The translations under genes and the position numbers were made by a program. Shown here piece by piece: positions 17,148-25,675 of a DNA stretch of 64,000 nucleotides; positions within the stretch are counted from its first letter, which is position 1; each line of letters opens with the position of its first letter. The notes beneath the pieces are model-generated. The model saw only the letters and a list, made by a program, of their open reading frames with translations. It had not been told where the DNA came from and did not search any database. This DNA comes from Streptomyces sp. NBC_00239 (GTDB lineage Bacteria; Actinomycetota; Actinomycetes; Streptomycetales; Streptomycetaceae). The stretch spans positions 5,332,001-5,396,000 of the forward strand of contig NZ_CP108095.1 of the NCBI RefSeq assembly GCF_036194065.1. The letters are read 5' to 3'.

Positions 17148-18389
17148 TCAGGCGCGGTGGACGGTGATGGTGGTCCAGGCGCCGACGTGCACCCGGTCGC
17201 CGTCGCCGAGCGGCACGGGGACGTAGGGCTGGATCGGCTCCTCGCCGCCGTTGATCGTGGTGCCGTTGGTGGAGTTCTGGTCCACCACCGCCCAGCTGCC
17301 GTCGGGCTGCTGCACCAGCACGGCGTGCTGGTGCGAGACGCCCGGGTCCTCCGGCGGCACCGACAGGTCGATGTCCGGGGACTCGCCGGTGGCCTGCCGG
17401 CGGCGGCCGATCGTGATCTGGCCGCCGGCCAGCACGAGGTGCTGCTCGGGCGCGTACGCGGGCAGGTTGAGCCCCGCCGCCTCGGGCCCGCTGCGGTGCA
17501 TCATCGCCATGAAGTACGCACGGTCCGGGCCGATCGTCGCCGACCAGCTGCCGCCCTGCCCCGGGAACGGCTGGTGCTGCCCCTGGCCGGGGTGCTGACC
17601 CTGCCGCTGGCCGTGCTGCTGGTACTGGCCGGGGGGCTGCTGTCCGCCCTGGTGCGGGGGGAAGGGCTGCCGGCCCGGCCCGCCCTGCTGTCCGGGCGGC
17701 GGCAGCAGCCAGTCGTCCCCGCCGGTCTGCTGCGGGGAGGGCTGCTGGGGGCGCTGCCGGAGGTGCGGCGGCTGCTGCGCGGGCTGCTCGAAGCCGGGCA
17801 GCGGCGGCAGCACCGGAGCCTGCGGGTGCAGGCCCGGCGGCCGCGGCGGACCGGAGGACTCGGGCGGCAGCGGCTCGGCGGGACGGTTCACCTGCGAGGG
17901 CCGCGAACCCTGGTACTCGAACGGGTCCTGCGGCTGCCGGGACTGCTGCTGAGACTGGGGGTGCTGCTGGGACTGCGGGTGCTGGCCGGGCTGCTGGTGC
18001 TGCTGGAAGCCGGGCGGCAGGTTCATCCCGGGGCCGGACTGCGGACCCCCCGGGTGCTGCGGCGCCTGGTGCTGCTGGGGGTGCTGCTGGTGCTGTCCGG
18101 GCGCGCCGTGCGGCGGGGCCGCCGGGTTGTACGAGGTGGCCGAGCGGGTCAGGAAGTTGTAGCGGCACTCCTCGCAGAACGGGGCCATGGCCTCGCGCGG
18201 GGTGCGGCACTGCGGGCAGAGTTCGGCCTGCGCGGTCGGGTCGCCGCCGACCGGCGGGAAGCCGTACCCGTAGGAGGGCGGCGGGGGAGGCGTGGCGCCG
18301 GTCGGTGCGCCGGGTCCCCCCATGCGGATGCCGCAGACCTCGCACCAGTCATCGGTGACCGATGGGTGTCCGTTCGGGCAGGTCGGCAT
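17148..18389 (-). CDS. Zinc-ribbon and FHA-domain protein (phosphothreonine reader)
   Basis: A 413-aa cytoplasmic protein and last gene of the PknG-type operon. It has two N-terminal zinc ribbons (CPNGHPSVTDDWCEVCG, CPQC...FCEECRYNF), then a ~200-residue Gln/Pro/Gly-rich low-complexity linker, and a C-terminal FHA domain. The phosphopeptide-binding residues are present: Gly-Arg (TIGRRRQ), Ser-His (VSHQHA) and Asn-Gly (NSTNGTTING). FHA domains bind phosphothreonine, and with a kinase and a phosphatase in the same operon this is the probable reader. The ATG gives MPTCPNGH. It lies 46 nt after the VWA gene. Unlike mycobacterial GarA (~160 aa) it has no obvious N-terminal Thr-Thr phosphosite. Confidence 0.88.
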   Translation of the reverse strand: MPTCPNGHPSVTDDWCEVCGIRMGGPGAPTGATPPPPPSYGYGFPPVGGDPTAQAELCPQCRTPREAMAPFCEECRYNFLTRSATSYNPAAPPHGAPGQHQQHPQQHQAPQHPGGPQSGPGMNLPPGFQQHQQPGQHPQSQQHPQSQQQSRQPQDPFEYQGSRPSQVNRPAEPLPPESSGPPRPPGLHPQAPVLPPLPGFEQPAQQPPHLRQRPQQPSPQQTGGDDWLLPPPGQQGGPGRQPFPPHQGGQQPPGQYQQHGQRQGQHPGQGQHQPFPGQGGSWSATIGPDRAYFMAMMHRSGPEAAGLNLPAYAPEQHLVLAGGQITIGRRRQATGESPDIDLSVPPEDPGVSHQHAVLVQQPDGSWAVVDQNSTNGTTINGGEEPIQPYVPVPLGDGDRVHVGAWTTITVHRA

Positions 18390-18435
18390 GTCGGCCCTTC
18401 CCCCTCTCCCTGTCGGGCCCCCGTCGGGCCGCATC

Positions 18436-19767
18436 TCAGGACTTCTTCACTCGAACGGTCTGAGTCGAACGCGTTTCGAGAGTCATCTCGTCCGCATCCG
18501 TCACCTTCGCTTTCAGCCGCACAGTACCTGCCGCGGCATCGACGACGTCGACCACCTTCGCGAGCAGTTTCGCAGTGTCTTCGTTCCCCGATGCACTCGC
18601 CAGCTGCACGGCCCGCCCCAACTTTGCCGTCGCATTGTCGAAATCTCCCGATTTGCGGGCTTCCAGGCCCAGTTGGATCACCTCGGCGAGCTCCGCCTGG
18701 CCTGTGTAATGCGCCACTTGAGGGTTGATTGCGGTCGATTCCGCCAAGTCGTTGGTCCACACGGCGCGCACCAGGCCGTGGGACAGCACGGTGGCCGGGC
18801 CGCCGGCCGGGTCCGGCTGCACCAGGGAGGCGCGGGCGGCCAGCATCTCCTGGCCCACACCGGCGGCCGAGACCCGAACGCACACGTGGTAGTCGCGGGA
18901 TTCGTCGCCCCACGAGCCGGTCGGATAGTCCCCGGCGCGCGGCCCGGCCTCGGTACGGCGGCCGGACAGGTCCACCACCGTGGGCGCGACCTGCTTCACG
19001 AACAGCACCTCGGCGCCGACCGGCGTCCACAGGCGCAGCGCCACGTCGGCGACCTCCTTGCCCATGGCGCTCTCCATCATCTGCGTGAAGTCCGCGGCGA
19101 GGCCCTGAGGCTCGGGCACGATGTCGGCGGAGCCGAGCAGCGCGGTCGCGATCCCGGTGACCTCCTTGACCTCCCAGTCGTAGCCGACCCCGCGGGCGTC
19201 GCACGTGAAGCGGCCCTCGCAGTGGTTCAGCGCCGTGGCGAGCGCCTCGGGGGTCTCGTGCTCGTTGCGGCCGTCGGTGAGCAGGATGCCGTGCCGGATG
19301 GCGGCTTCGGTTCCGGCGAAGAGCCGCTCGGCGAGCCGCAGCCAGGTGCCGATGGCGGTGCCGCCGCCCGCGGTGAGCCGGCGCAGCGCCGTCTTGGCCT
19401 CCTCGCGGGTGCGGGCGTCGGCGATGGCGAGCCGGCCGCCGCCCGGGTAGACGTCCTTGGCCACGTGGGTGCCGGCGATCACCGCGAAGGCGGTGCCGTC
19501 GCGCAGCGTGTCCACGGCGGCCGCGGTGGCGTCCCGGGCGTTGCGCATCTTCTCCGGCGGGTAGTCCATGGACCCCGAGCAGTCGACCATGAGGACGACG
19601 GCGGAGTCGGCGGCCGGCCCGCCGGCGCCGCGGGCGGACAGCTTGGCGCCGCCCGAGGACACCACCGTGACGATGGCGCTGACCTCCCGCCCGCCCTCGG
19701 GCAGGTACGCGTTCTGGTACACCTCCACGGCGAATCGCGGCGCACTGGGCTTGGCGAAGTTGGCCAT
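18436..19767 (-). CDS. VWA-domain protein of the kinase/phosphatase operon
   Basis: A 443-aa protein with a von Willebrand factor A domain. The metal-ion adhesion site is intact: Asp-x-Ser-x-Ser in VVLMVDCSGSMDYPP, a Thr in GGGTAIGTWLRLAE and an Asp in GILLTDGRNEHE. There is no signal peptide, so it is cytosolic. The C-terminal half is β-rich, then a helical tail (LAKVVDVVDAAAG...). VWA proteins coupled to PP2C phosphatases and kinases form known TerY-type phosphorylation triads. The start has AAGGAG 9 nt upstream. It lies between the PP2C and FHA genes on the same strand, suggesting a scaffold or metal-dependent assembly role (inference). Confidence 0.88.
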   Translation of the reverse strand: MANFAKPSAPRFAVEVYQNAYLPEGGREVSAIVTVVSSGGAKLSARGAGGPAADSAVVLMVDCSGSMDYPPEKMRNARDATAAAVDTLRDGTAFAVIAGTHVAKDVYPGGGRLAIADARTREEAKTALRRLTAGGGTAIGTWLRLAERLFAGTEAAIRHGILLTDGRNEHETPEALATALNHCEGRFTCDARGVGYDWEVKEVTGIATALLGSADIVPEPQGLAADFTQMMESAMGKEVADVALRLWTPVGAEVLFVKQVAPTVVDLSGRRTEAGPRAGDYPTGSWGDESRDYHVCVRVSAAGVGQEMLAARASLVQPDPAGGPATVLSHGLVRAVWTNDLAESTAINPQVAHYTGQAELAEVIQLGLEARKSGDFDNATAKLGRAVQLASASGNEDTAKLLAKVVDVVDAAAGTVRLKAKVTDADEMTLETRSTQTVRVKKS

Positions 19768-19800
19768 TCGGTCGGCTCCTTGGAGAACGTCGGTGGCGCG

Positions 19801-21360
19801 TCAGGGGCGGGGCGGTCCCGGGAACGGCAGCACGGCCACGGTCACGTTGTCGTGGCCGCCGCCGTCCAGGGCGTGCCCCACCAGCACCTGGGCGCTGTGC
19901 AGCGGGCGTGCGGCGGCGTCGGCCGGCAGGACCCGGGCCATCTCCGCGGCGGACTCGGCGTAGTTCCACAGGCCGTCCGTGCAGACGACGACCACGCCGG
20001 GGCGGTCGGGCTTGAAGGCGGCGGTGTGCGGCTCCAGCTCGTACGCGTCGGCGCCGAGCCAGCCGGTGATCGCGTGGGCGCGTACATCCGCGTACGCCTC
20101 GGCCTCGCCCATCAGGCCCGCCGCGACCATCTGGGCGGCCCAGGAGTCGTCCTCGGTGAGGCGGGCGGACGGGGTGCTGCGGTCGTCGGGGACCCAGTAG
20201 GCGCGGCTGTCGCCGACCCAGCCGATGACGAGCAGGCCGCCCATGGCGACCGCGCCCACCAGGGTGCAGGCGGGGGCGTTCTGGTGGCCGGAGACCTCGG
20301 GGGCGAGCGCGTTGACGGCGGCGCCCGCGGTGACGATGGCCTCGTGCATGGCCTGCTGCGGGTGGGTGCCGCGGGGCAGGGCCTCCAGCAGCGCCTCGTT
20401 GGCGGCGGCCGCGGCGGCCGCGGAGGCGTCGTCGGGCCGGCTGGCGGAGGACACCCCGTCGCAGACCACGGCCACGGTGGCGGTGGACCCGTCCGGCAGG
20501 CTGGTCGCCGCCACCGCGAAGGAGTCCTCGTTGCGGTGGTGGCGCAGCCCGCGGTCGCTGACGGCGGCGACGCTGCCGAGCTCCTCCTCCTGGTGGTCGC
20601 GCTCCCGCGGCTGGGCGTGCCCGCAGTGCTCGCAGTACCCGTCGGTGTCGACCCGGCCGGCCCGGCACGCCACACAGGTCTTGCCGCCGGGGGCCGCCGG
20701 GGCCGGCTGCGCGGCCGGTTCGGGGGCCGCGCCCGCCGGAGCGGTCGCGGCGGGGTCCGCGGGCGGCCCGGCGGTCCCGGGCGCCGGCTCGTACGCGTGG
20801 TCGTAGGCGTGGTCGTACGGCGGCTCGTAGGGGGCCTCGTAGGGCGGCTGCGGGGACGGCGGCTGCGGGGACGGCGTGTGCGGGGACGGCGCGTGCGGGG
20901 GCTCGGGCGCAGGACCGGGGGCGGGCTCGTGGGCGGCGGCCGGCGGGGCGGGGTACCCGGGCCCGTCGAAGCGCACGGACGGCTCCGCGGCCCCGAACGG
21001 CAGCCCGGCACCCGTGCTGACGCGTGGCCCGGCACCCGGACCGGCGTGCGGCCCGGCCTGCGGTCCGGCGGCCGAGCCGGCGTGCGGTCCGGTCGTCGGG
21101 GCCGGGCCGGCTCCCGGAGTCGTCCCGGTGGCCCACGGGGCGCCGCCCGGCAGGCCGGCCGCGTCGGGTCCGGGCGCGTGCGCACCCGCGCCCCACGGGC
21201 CGGAGGGGCCCGCGTGCGGACCCGTCAGCCGGACCGTGGGGCGGTCGTCCTGGGACGGCGGCGCCGACAGGGAGTATCCGCAGCGGCCGCAGAAACGGTC
21301 GCCCTCCTCCAGCGGCTCCGCGCAGCTGGGGCAGCCCGACTGCCGATTCATCCGAGCCAT
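19801..21360 (-). CDS. PP2C-family serine/threonine phosphatase with zinc ribbons
   Basis: A 519-aa protein. It has an N-terminal zinc ribbon (CPSC...FCGRCGYSL), a ~180-residue Pro/Ala/Tyr-rich linker, a second ribbon (CVACRAGRV...YCEHCGHAQ) and a C-terminal PP2C domain. Metal-binding motifs are complete: RNEDS, VVCDGVSS, GWVGDSRAY, VCTDGLW and GGHDNVTVA. It would remove phosphate from Ser/Thr targets of the adjacent PknG-type kinase. Possible starts are GTG 21363, ATG 21360 and ATG 21351, right after the kinase stop, so translation is coupled. No membrane segment is present. Confidence 0.9.
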   Translation of the reverse strand: MARMNRQSGCPSCAEPLEEGDRFCGRCGYSLSAPPSQDDRPTVRLTGPHAGPSGPWGAGAHAPGPDAAGLPGGAPWATGTTPGAGPAPTTGPHAGSAAGPQAGPHAGPGAGPRVSTGAGLPFGAAEPSVRFDGPGYPAPPAAAHEPAPGPAPEPPHAPSPHTPSPQPPSPQPPYEAPYEPPYDHAYDHAYEPAPGTAGPPADPAATAPAGAAPEPAAQPAPAAPGGKTCVACRAGRVDTDGYCEHCGHAQPRERDHQEEELGSVAAVSDRGLRHHRNEDSFAVAATSLPDGSTATVAVVCDGVSSASRPDDASAAAAAAANEALLEALPRGTHPQQAMHEAIVTAGAAVNALAPEVSGHQNAPACTLVGAVAMGGLLVIGWVGDSRAYWVPDDRSTPSARLTEDDSWAAQMVAAGLMGEAEAYADVRAHAITGWLGADAYELEPHTAAFKPDRPGVVVVCTDGLWNYAESAAEMARVLPADAAARPLHSAQVLVGHALDGGGHDNVTVAVLPFPGPPRP

Positions 21361-21363
21361 CAC

Positions 21364-24297
21364 TCACACCCACGTTCGGGGACGGAAACGGTTTGCCCGC
21401 TCCACCAGTTCGATCGTCTCCTCGCCGCGCTGCGCCAGCCTCGCGAGCAAGCGGTAGGAGCGCTCCAGGCCGAAGCGCAGCCCCTGCTCGTCCAGTTGGC
21501 TGCCGAGCAGCGAGGTCTGCCCGGGATTGGCACCCCGGCTACCCGACAGTACCCAGTCGAGCGCCGAGCCCAGAACTTCGGCCGACAGCCGCTCGTGGCG
21601 CACCGCGTCCAGCCTGGCCCGCCGCAGCTCCTCCACCTGCCCCGCCGCGGCCGTCAGATCGGCCAGCAGCGGCTCCAGCGGCGAGCGGTCGCGCAGCCGG
21701 GCCCGTACGGCCGCCACCCGCGCCGCCGTGTAGTGGATGGACGTCGGCGGTACGGACTCCAGGGTGCGCACCGCACCGGCCCGGTCGCCGGTGGCCAGCC
21801 GGACCCGGGCCAGGCCGAACGCCGCGCTCACGAAGCCGGGGTCGGTGGCCCAGACCAGCCGGTAGTACTCGGCCGCGTTGTCGAGCTGGCCCAGCACCTC
21901 CGCGCAGAAGCCGAGCGCCAGCTTCGGGGCCGGCTCGCCGGGGAACGCGTCGTAGACGGCGTCGAAGGACAGCGCCGCGAGTTCGTTGTCCCCGCCGGCC
22001 AGGGCGGCGATCCCGCGGGACCAGACCACCCGCCAGTCGTCGGGGTGGCGGGCCTCCAGTTCCGTCAGCGCCGACGCGGCGACGGCGAGTTCGCCCAGCT
22101 CCAGGCGGGCCCGCAGCTCCCGCAGGCGCAGCTCCACCGAGTCGGCGGGCGCGGCGGCCAGGGCGCCCAGCAGGTCGGCGGCGGCGGAGCCCATCAGGCC
22201 GGCGAGGAAGCCGGCGTTGGGGTCGGAGTTGTCCACCAGCGGCTCGGGCAGCGCGAGGGCCGTGCCCGGCGCGTCCAGCGGCGCCAGCATGCCCGCCCCC
22301 GGTGCGGCGGGCCCGGCCGGGACCGCGCCCGGTGCCGTACCGGCCGCCGCCGCGGTCGCGGCCGCCCCGGACTCGCCCGCTCCCCGGGGCGCGGGCACCG
22401 CCGCGTACCCGGGGGCCGCGCCGATGCCGCCCGCCACGTGGGTGGCCGAAGTCGCGAGTGCGGCGACCGCCGCACCCCCGGCCCCGGACCCGCCCCCGGG
22501 CCCGTACGCACCGCCCGCGCCGTACGATCCGCCCGCGCCGTACGCACCGGCCCCGGCCGGGACCATCGCGGTCACCGCGCCCGGCGCCCCGCCCTGCACG
22601 GGCACACCGGCCCCCGCGGGCACGCCCGCCGCGGCTGCGGCGGCCGGTCCCGCGGGCAGGCCCGGCGCACCCGCCCCGGCCGCCGCGCGCCGGAAGAGCC
22701 CGCGCCGGGGCGGCACGGACCGCTCGCCGAGCCGCGACACCTCGGCGCCCCGCTCCGCGAACAAGTCCGTGTCCGCCACCCGCAGCTCCGCCCCGAACAG
22801 GGTGGACAGCTGCGGCCGCGGCCGGCCCGTCTGCAGGGCGACGACCTCCCGCAGCACGCCCGTGAGCTGCTCCGCCATCTCCTGCGCGGACGCGAACCGG
22901 CGGCCCGGATCCGGGTCGGTGGCCCGGACCAGAAGCCGGTAGAAGGACTCGTACCGCCGGAAGACCTCGATGTGGTCGGGGTCCGGCAGGCTGTCCACGA
23001 AGATGTTGGTGTAGCCCTGGAAGTCGAAGGTCAGCACGGCCAGCGTGCGCGCGACCGTGTACAGGTCGGAGGCGACCGACGGGCCCAGCTCGGCGACCTC
23101 CGGGGCCTGGTAGCCCACCGTGCCGTAGAGCGCCGAGTCGTCGTCGCCCATGCGGCGGACCGCACCCATGTCGATCAGCTTCAGCTGGTTCTGCTGCTGG
23201 ATCGCGTTGTCGACCTTGAAGTCGCAGTACAGCAGGTTGCGGCTGTGCAGGTGGCCGAGCGCCTCCAGGGCCTCGATCCCGTACGCGCAGGCCTGCTCGA
23301 CCGGCAGCGGGTCGCGCCGGCCGTCCGGCAGCCGGCGCTCGTTCGCTATCTCCTTGAGCGACTTGCCTCCGACGTACTCCATCACGATGTAGCCGTCGAG
23401 CGAGCCGGTGCGGTGGTCGAGGTGCTCGACGAAGTTGTAGATCCGCACGATGTTGGCGTGCTCGATCTCCGCGAGGAAGCGCCGCTCGGAGATCGCCGCG
23501 GCCATCGCGTCCTGGTCGCCGGTGTCCAGCAGGCCCTTGAGGACCACCCAGCGGTCCGAGACCGCCCGGTCCACGGCCAGGTACACCCAGCCCAGGCCGC
23601 CGTGCGCGAGGCAGCCCGCCACCTTGTACTGCCCGTGCACGACGTCGCCGGCGCGCAGCTTCGGCACGAAGGAGTACGGGTGCCCGCACTTGGTGCAGAA
23701 GCCCTCGGTGCGGCCCGGCCGGTCTCCGCGCGAACGCCCCACCGGGGCCGCGCAGTCCGAACGCGAGCAGAACCGCTTGCGCTCGGGGACCTCCGGGTTC
23801 TCCAGCACCGCCGCCGACGGGTCGGGCCGCGGCACCTCGGGCACCGTGACCAGCCCGGCCCCCAGCCGGTTGCGCGACAGGCCGCTGGTGCCGGTGCCGG
23901 TACTGCGCACCGACACCGACCGGGTGGAGGCCGAGTCGCCCGTCAGCGCGCGCGAGAGCCGCCCCGACACCGACCGGCGGGAGGTCGAGGACCGCGACGA
24001 AGCCGACCGGGCCGACGCCGAACCGCGCGCCGAGGCCCGGGACCCCTGCGAGCCCTGCGAACCCCGGGACCCCTGCGATCCGCGGGCCCCGCGGGCCGCG
24101 CTCGTCATTCCGGTGGGCGGCGAGGCCAGCAGCTCCGCGCCGGCGGCCGGCCCCGCGGCGGCCGACCGCACGCGGGCGGGCGGCGCCAGACCGCAGTCGC
24201 CGCAGTACAGCTCGCCGCCGCCCATGTCCTCGTAGGCGCCCGGGCATCCAGGGCGCTCGCACGCCGCCCCCGCGGCCGCCGCCGGCATCTCGGTCAT
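21364..24297 (-). CDS. pknG: PknG-type serine/threonine protein kinase
   Basis: A 977-aa soluble kinase. It has a first zinc ribbon (Cys13-Cys35), a Ser/Arg/Gly-rich stretch (~72-130), and a second ribbon/rubredoxin-like pair (CSRSDC ~177, CTKCG ~201). The kinase domain spans ~215-500, with glycine loop AHGGLGWVYLAVD, Lys254 in VVLKGL, catalytic Asp359 in YCDFKVDN (PknG-like, no HRD) and metal Asp376 in LIDMGAV. An Ala/Gly/Pro-rich linker and a C-terminal TPR region follow. This order (ribbon-kinase-TPR) is that of mycobacterial PknG, though longer. PknG phosphorylates an FHA protein that controls 2-oxoglutarate metabolism. Here the binding-protein and sensor genes glnH/glnX lie upstream and phosphatase and FHA genes downstream. 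The ATG overlaps the preceding stop. Confidence 0.9.
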   Translation of the reverse strand: MTEMPAAAAGAACERPGCPGAYEDMGGGELYCGDCGLAPPARVRSAAAGPAAGAELLASPPTGMTSAARGARGSQGSRGSQGSQGSRASARGSASARSASSRSSTSRRSVSGRLSRALTGDSASTRSVSVRSTGTGTSGLSRNRLGAGLVTVPEVPRPDPSAAVLENPEVPERKRFCSRSDCAAPVGRSRGDRPGRTEGFCTKCGHPYSFVPKLRAGDVVHGQYKVAGCLAHGGLGWVYLAVDRAVSDRWVVLKGLLDTGDQDAMAAAISERRFLAEIEHANIVRIYNFVEHLDHRTGSLDGYIVMEYVGGKSLKEIANERRLPDGRRDPLPVEQACAYGIEALEALGHLHSRNLLYCDFKVDNAIQQQNQLKLIDMGAVRRMGDDDSALYGTVGYQAPEVAELGPSVASDLYTVARTLAVLTFDFQGYTNIFVDSLPDPDHIEVFRRYESFYRLLVRATDPDPGRRFASAQEMAEQLTGVLREVVALQTGRPRPQLSTLFGAELRVADTDLFAERGAEVSRLGERSVPPRRGLFRRAAAGAGAPGLPAGPAAAAAAGVPAGAGVPVQGGAPGAVTAMVPAGAGAYGAGGSYGAGGAYGPGGGSGAGGAAVAALATSATHVAGGIGAAPGYAAVPAPRGAGESGAAATAAAAGTAPGAVPAGPAAPGAGMLAPLDAPGTALALPEPLVDNSDPNAGFLAGLMGSAAADLLGALAAAPADSVELRLRELRARLELGELAVAASALTELEARHPDDWRVVWSRGIAALAGGDNELAALSFDAVYDAFPGEPAPKLALGFCAEVLGQLDNAAEYYRLVWATDPGFVSAAFGLARVRLATGDRAGAVRTLESVPPTSIHYTAARVAAVRARLRDRSPLEPLLADLTAAAGQVEELRRARLDAVRHERLSAEVLGSALDWVLSGSRGANPGQTSLLGSQLDEQGLRFGLERSYRLLARLAQRGEETIELVERANRFRPRTWV

Positions 24298-25616
24298 GCC
24301 CTCTCCTCAGGTCCGTTCACCCGGTCCTGCGGCTCGTGCTGCCGCGGGACCAGCATCTCGGCCGCCGCCTGCTGGTAGCGCAGCACGGCCTGCTCCGCCG
24401 CCCGCAGATCGCACGGCGCGCTCCACAGCATCCGGCGCGCGGTGTCGTAGCGCTCCGTCAGCAGCAGGTCCTCCGCCATCCCGTGCCGGGCCACCTTCGC
24501 CCGGTACGCGTCCAGCCGGCCGCGCAGCTCGGCCCGTACCGCCAGCGGCGCGGTGACGGCCGTCAACGACTCGCGGGCGCGCAGGAGTTCCTCCTCGGCC
24601 CGCTGTTCGAGGGACTCCAGCAGCGGCGACAGCCGGTGCCACTGCGAGCTCCGCCGGTACTCCGCCGCCGCGGCCAGCTGCTCCTGGAGGACCGTGGGCG
24701 GCCCGCTCACCGCCGGCACCTCGGACGCGGCGATCTTCGCCAGCACCTCGCCGCGGGCGGTCCGCGCCTCCGCCAGGGTCCGGTCGGCCCGCGACAGCAC
24801 GTCCCGCAGCCCGATGAGCCGCTGCTCGGCGTCCTGGCGCACGGTGAGCACCGCCTCGACCTCCCGCCGTACGTCCTCCAGCGCGAGGGCCGCCCGGTCG
24901 TAGCGGGCGGTGTCGGGGCGGCCGCCGCCGGGCGCGGAACTGCCCGCGGCGGGCTGCCAGAAGGCGAGCGGGTCCGCGATCACCTCGGCCCGCAGCGCGG
25001 CCAGTTCGGCGGTGATGGCCTCCAGGTCGTCGCCCGAGGGGTGTTCGCCGGGGCGCACCCCCACCGAGTGCGCCAGCGAGCGGGTGCGGTGCAGTTCGGC
25101 GGCGAGCAGGTCGATCCGCGCGGGCAGCGCCGACCAGACGGCGTCCGCCGCCACCACCATGTCCAGGGAGCTCGCGTACAGCTCGTTCATCCGGGCGACC
25201 AGTTCGGCGAGCGTGAACCGCTCGGCCAGCGCCGAGCCCTCCGCGCCGCCGCCGGCGATCGTCACGCCCGGCCCGCGCAGCAGCCCGGTGAGGGCCACCA
25301 GGTCCTCCCGGCTCGCCCAGCGCCGCCGCTCGCGGATCCCGCGGGCGGCGGCGATCGCCCCCGCGTACGCGTCGAAGTACCCCCACAGGCGGGTGACGGC
25401 GGCCTCGGTGACCGCCCACCGGTCCCGGGTGAGGCCGGTCAGCTGCGCACCCTCCAGCAGCCGCCGGCCCGCGTGGTCCTGGAGCGCGAGCAGCGAGGTC
25501 TCCACGGCTTCGTGCTCGGCATCCAGCCGGGCCAGCGCACGGTCCACCTCGTCCCGGTCCATCACCGGGCCCGCGGGCCCGTCCGCGGAGGCGGGAAAGG
25601 TGTCCGTGCCGGCCAT
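24294..25616 (-). CDS. Coiled-coil protein between glnH and pknG homologues
   Basis: A 440-aa acidic, highly helical protein, rich in Ala/Leu/Glu/Arg with heptad-like segments (RYDRAALALEDVRREVEAVL; LESLEQRAEEELLRARESL). There is no signal, membrane segment or enzyme motif. ATG 25616 has AGAGGG 5 nt upstream, and the stop overlaps the kinase ATG, so the two are cotranslated. I do not recognise the family. It has no counterpart I know of in the mycobacterial pknG-glnH-glnX locus. Its place between sensor genes and kinase suggests an adaptor linking membrane sensing to the kinase TPR region (inference). Confidence 0.8.
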   Translation of the reverse strand: MAGTDTFPASADGPAGPVMDRDEVDRALARLDAEHEAVETSLLALQDHAGRRLLEGAQLTGLTRDRWAVTEAAVTRLWGYFDAYAGAIAAARGIRERRRWASREDLVALTGLLRGPGVTIAGGGAEGSALAERFTLAELVARMNELYASSLDMVVAADAVWSALPARIDLLAAELHRTRSLAHSVGVRPGEHPSGDDLEAITAELAALRAEVIADPLAFWQPAAGSSAPGGGRPDTARYDRAALALEDVRREVEAVLTVRQDAEQRLIGLRDVLSRADRTLAEARTARGEVLAKIAASEVPAVSGPPTVLQEQLAAAAEYRRSSQWHRLSPLLESLEQRAEEELLRARESLTAVTAPLAVRAELRGRLDAYRAKVARHGMAEDLLLTERYDTARRMLWSAPCDLRAAEQAVLRYQQAAAEMLVPRQHEPQDRVNGPEERA

Positions 25617-25675
25617 AGAAGCCCTCTCTGCCGTTCCGAAAAAGCGTGACTCGCACCCCGGTGCCAGGACCGTAC

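Noticed and set aside
18292..24378. 2028-codon plus-strand open frame antisense to the kinase, phosphatase and FHA genes
   Set aside because: It is a shadow of minus-strand genes with GC-rich third positions. The product is low-complexity Arg/Gly/Val with no domain and no ribosome-binding site.
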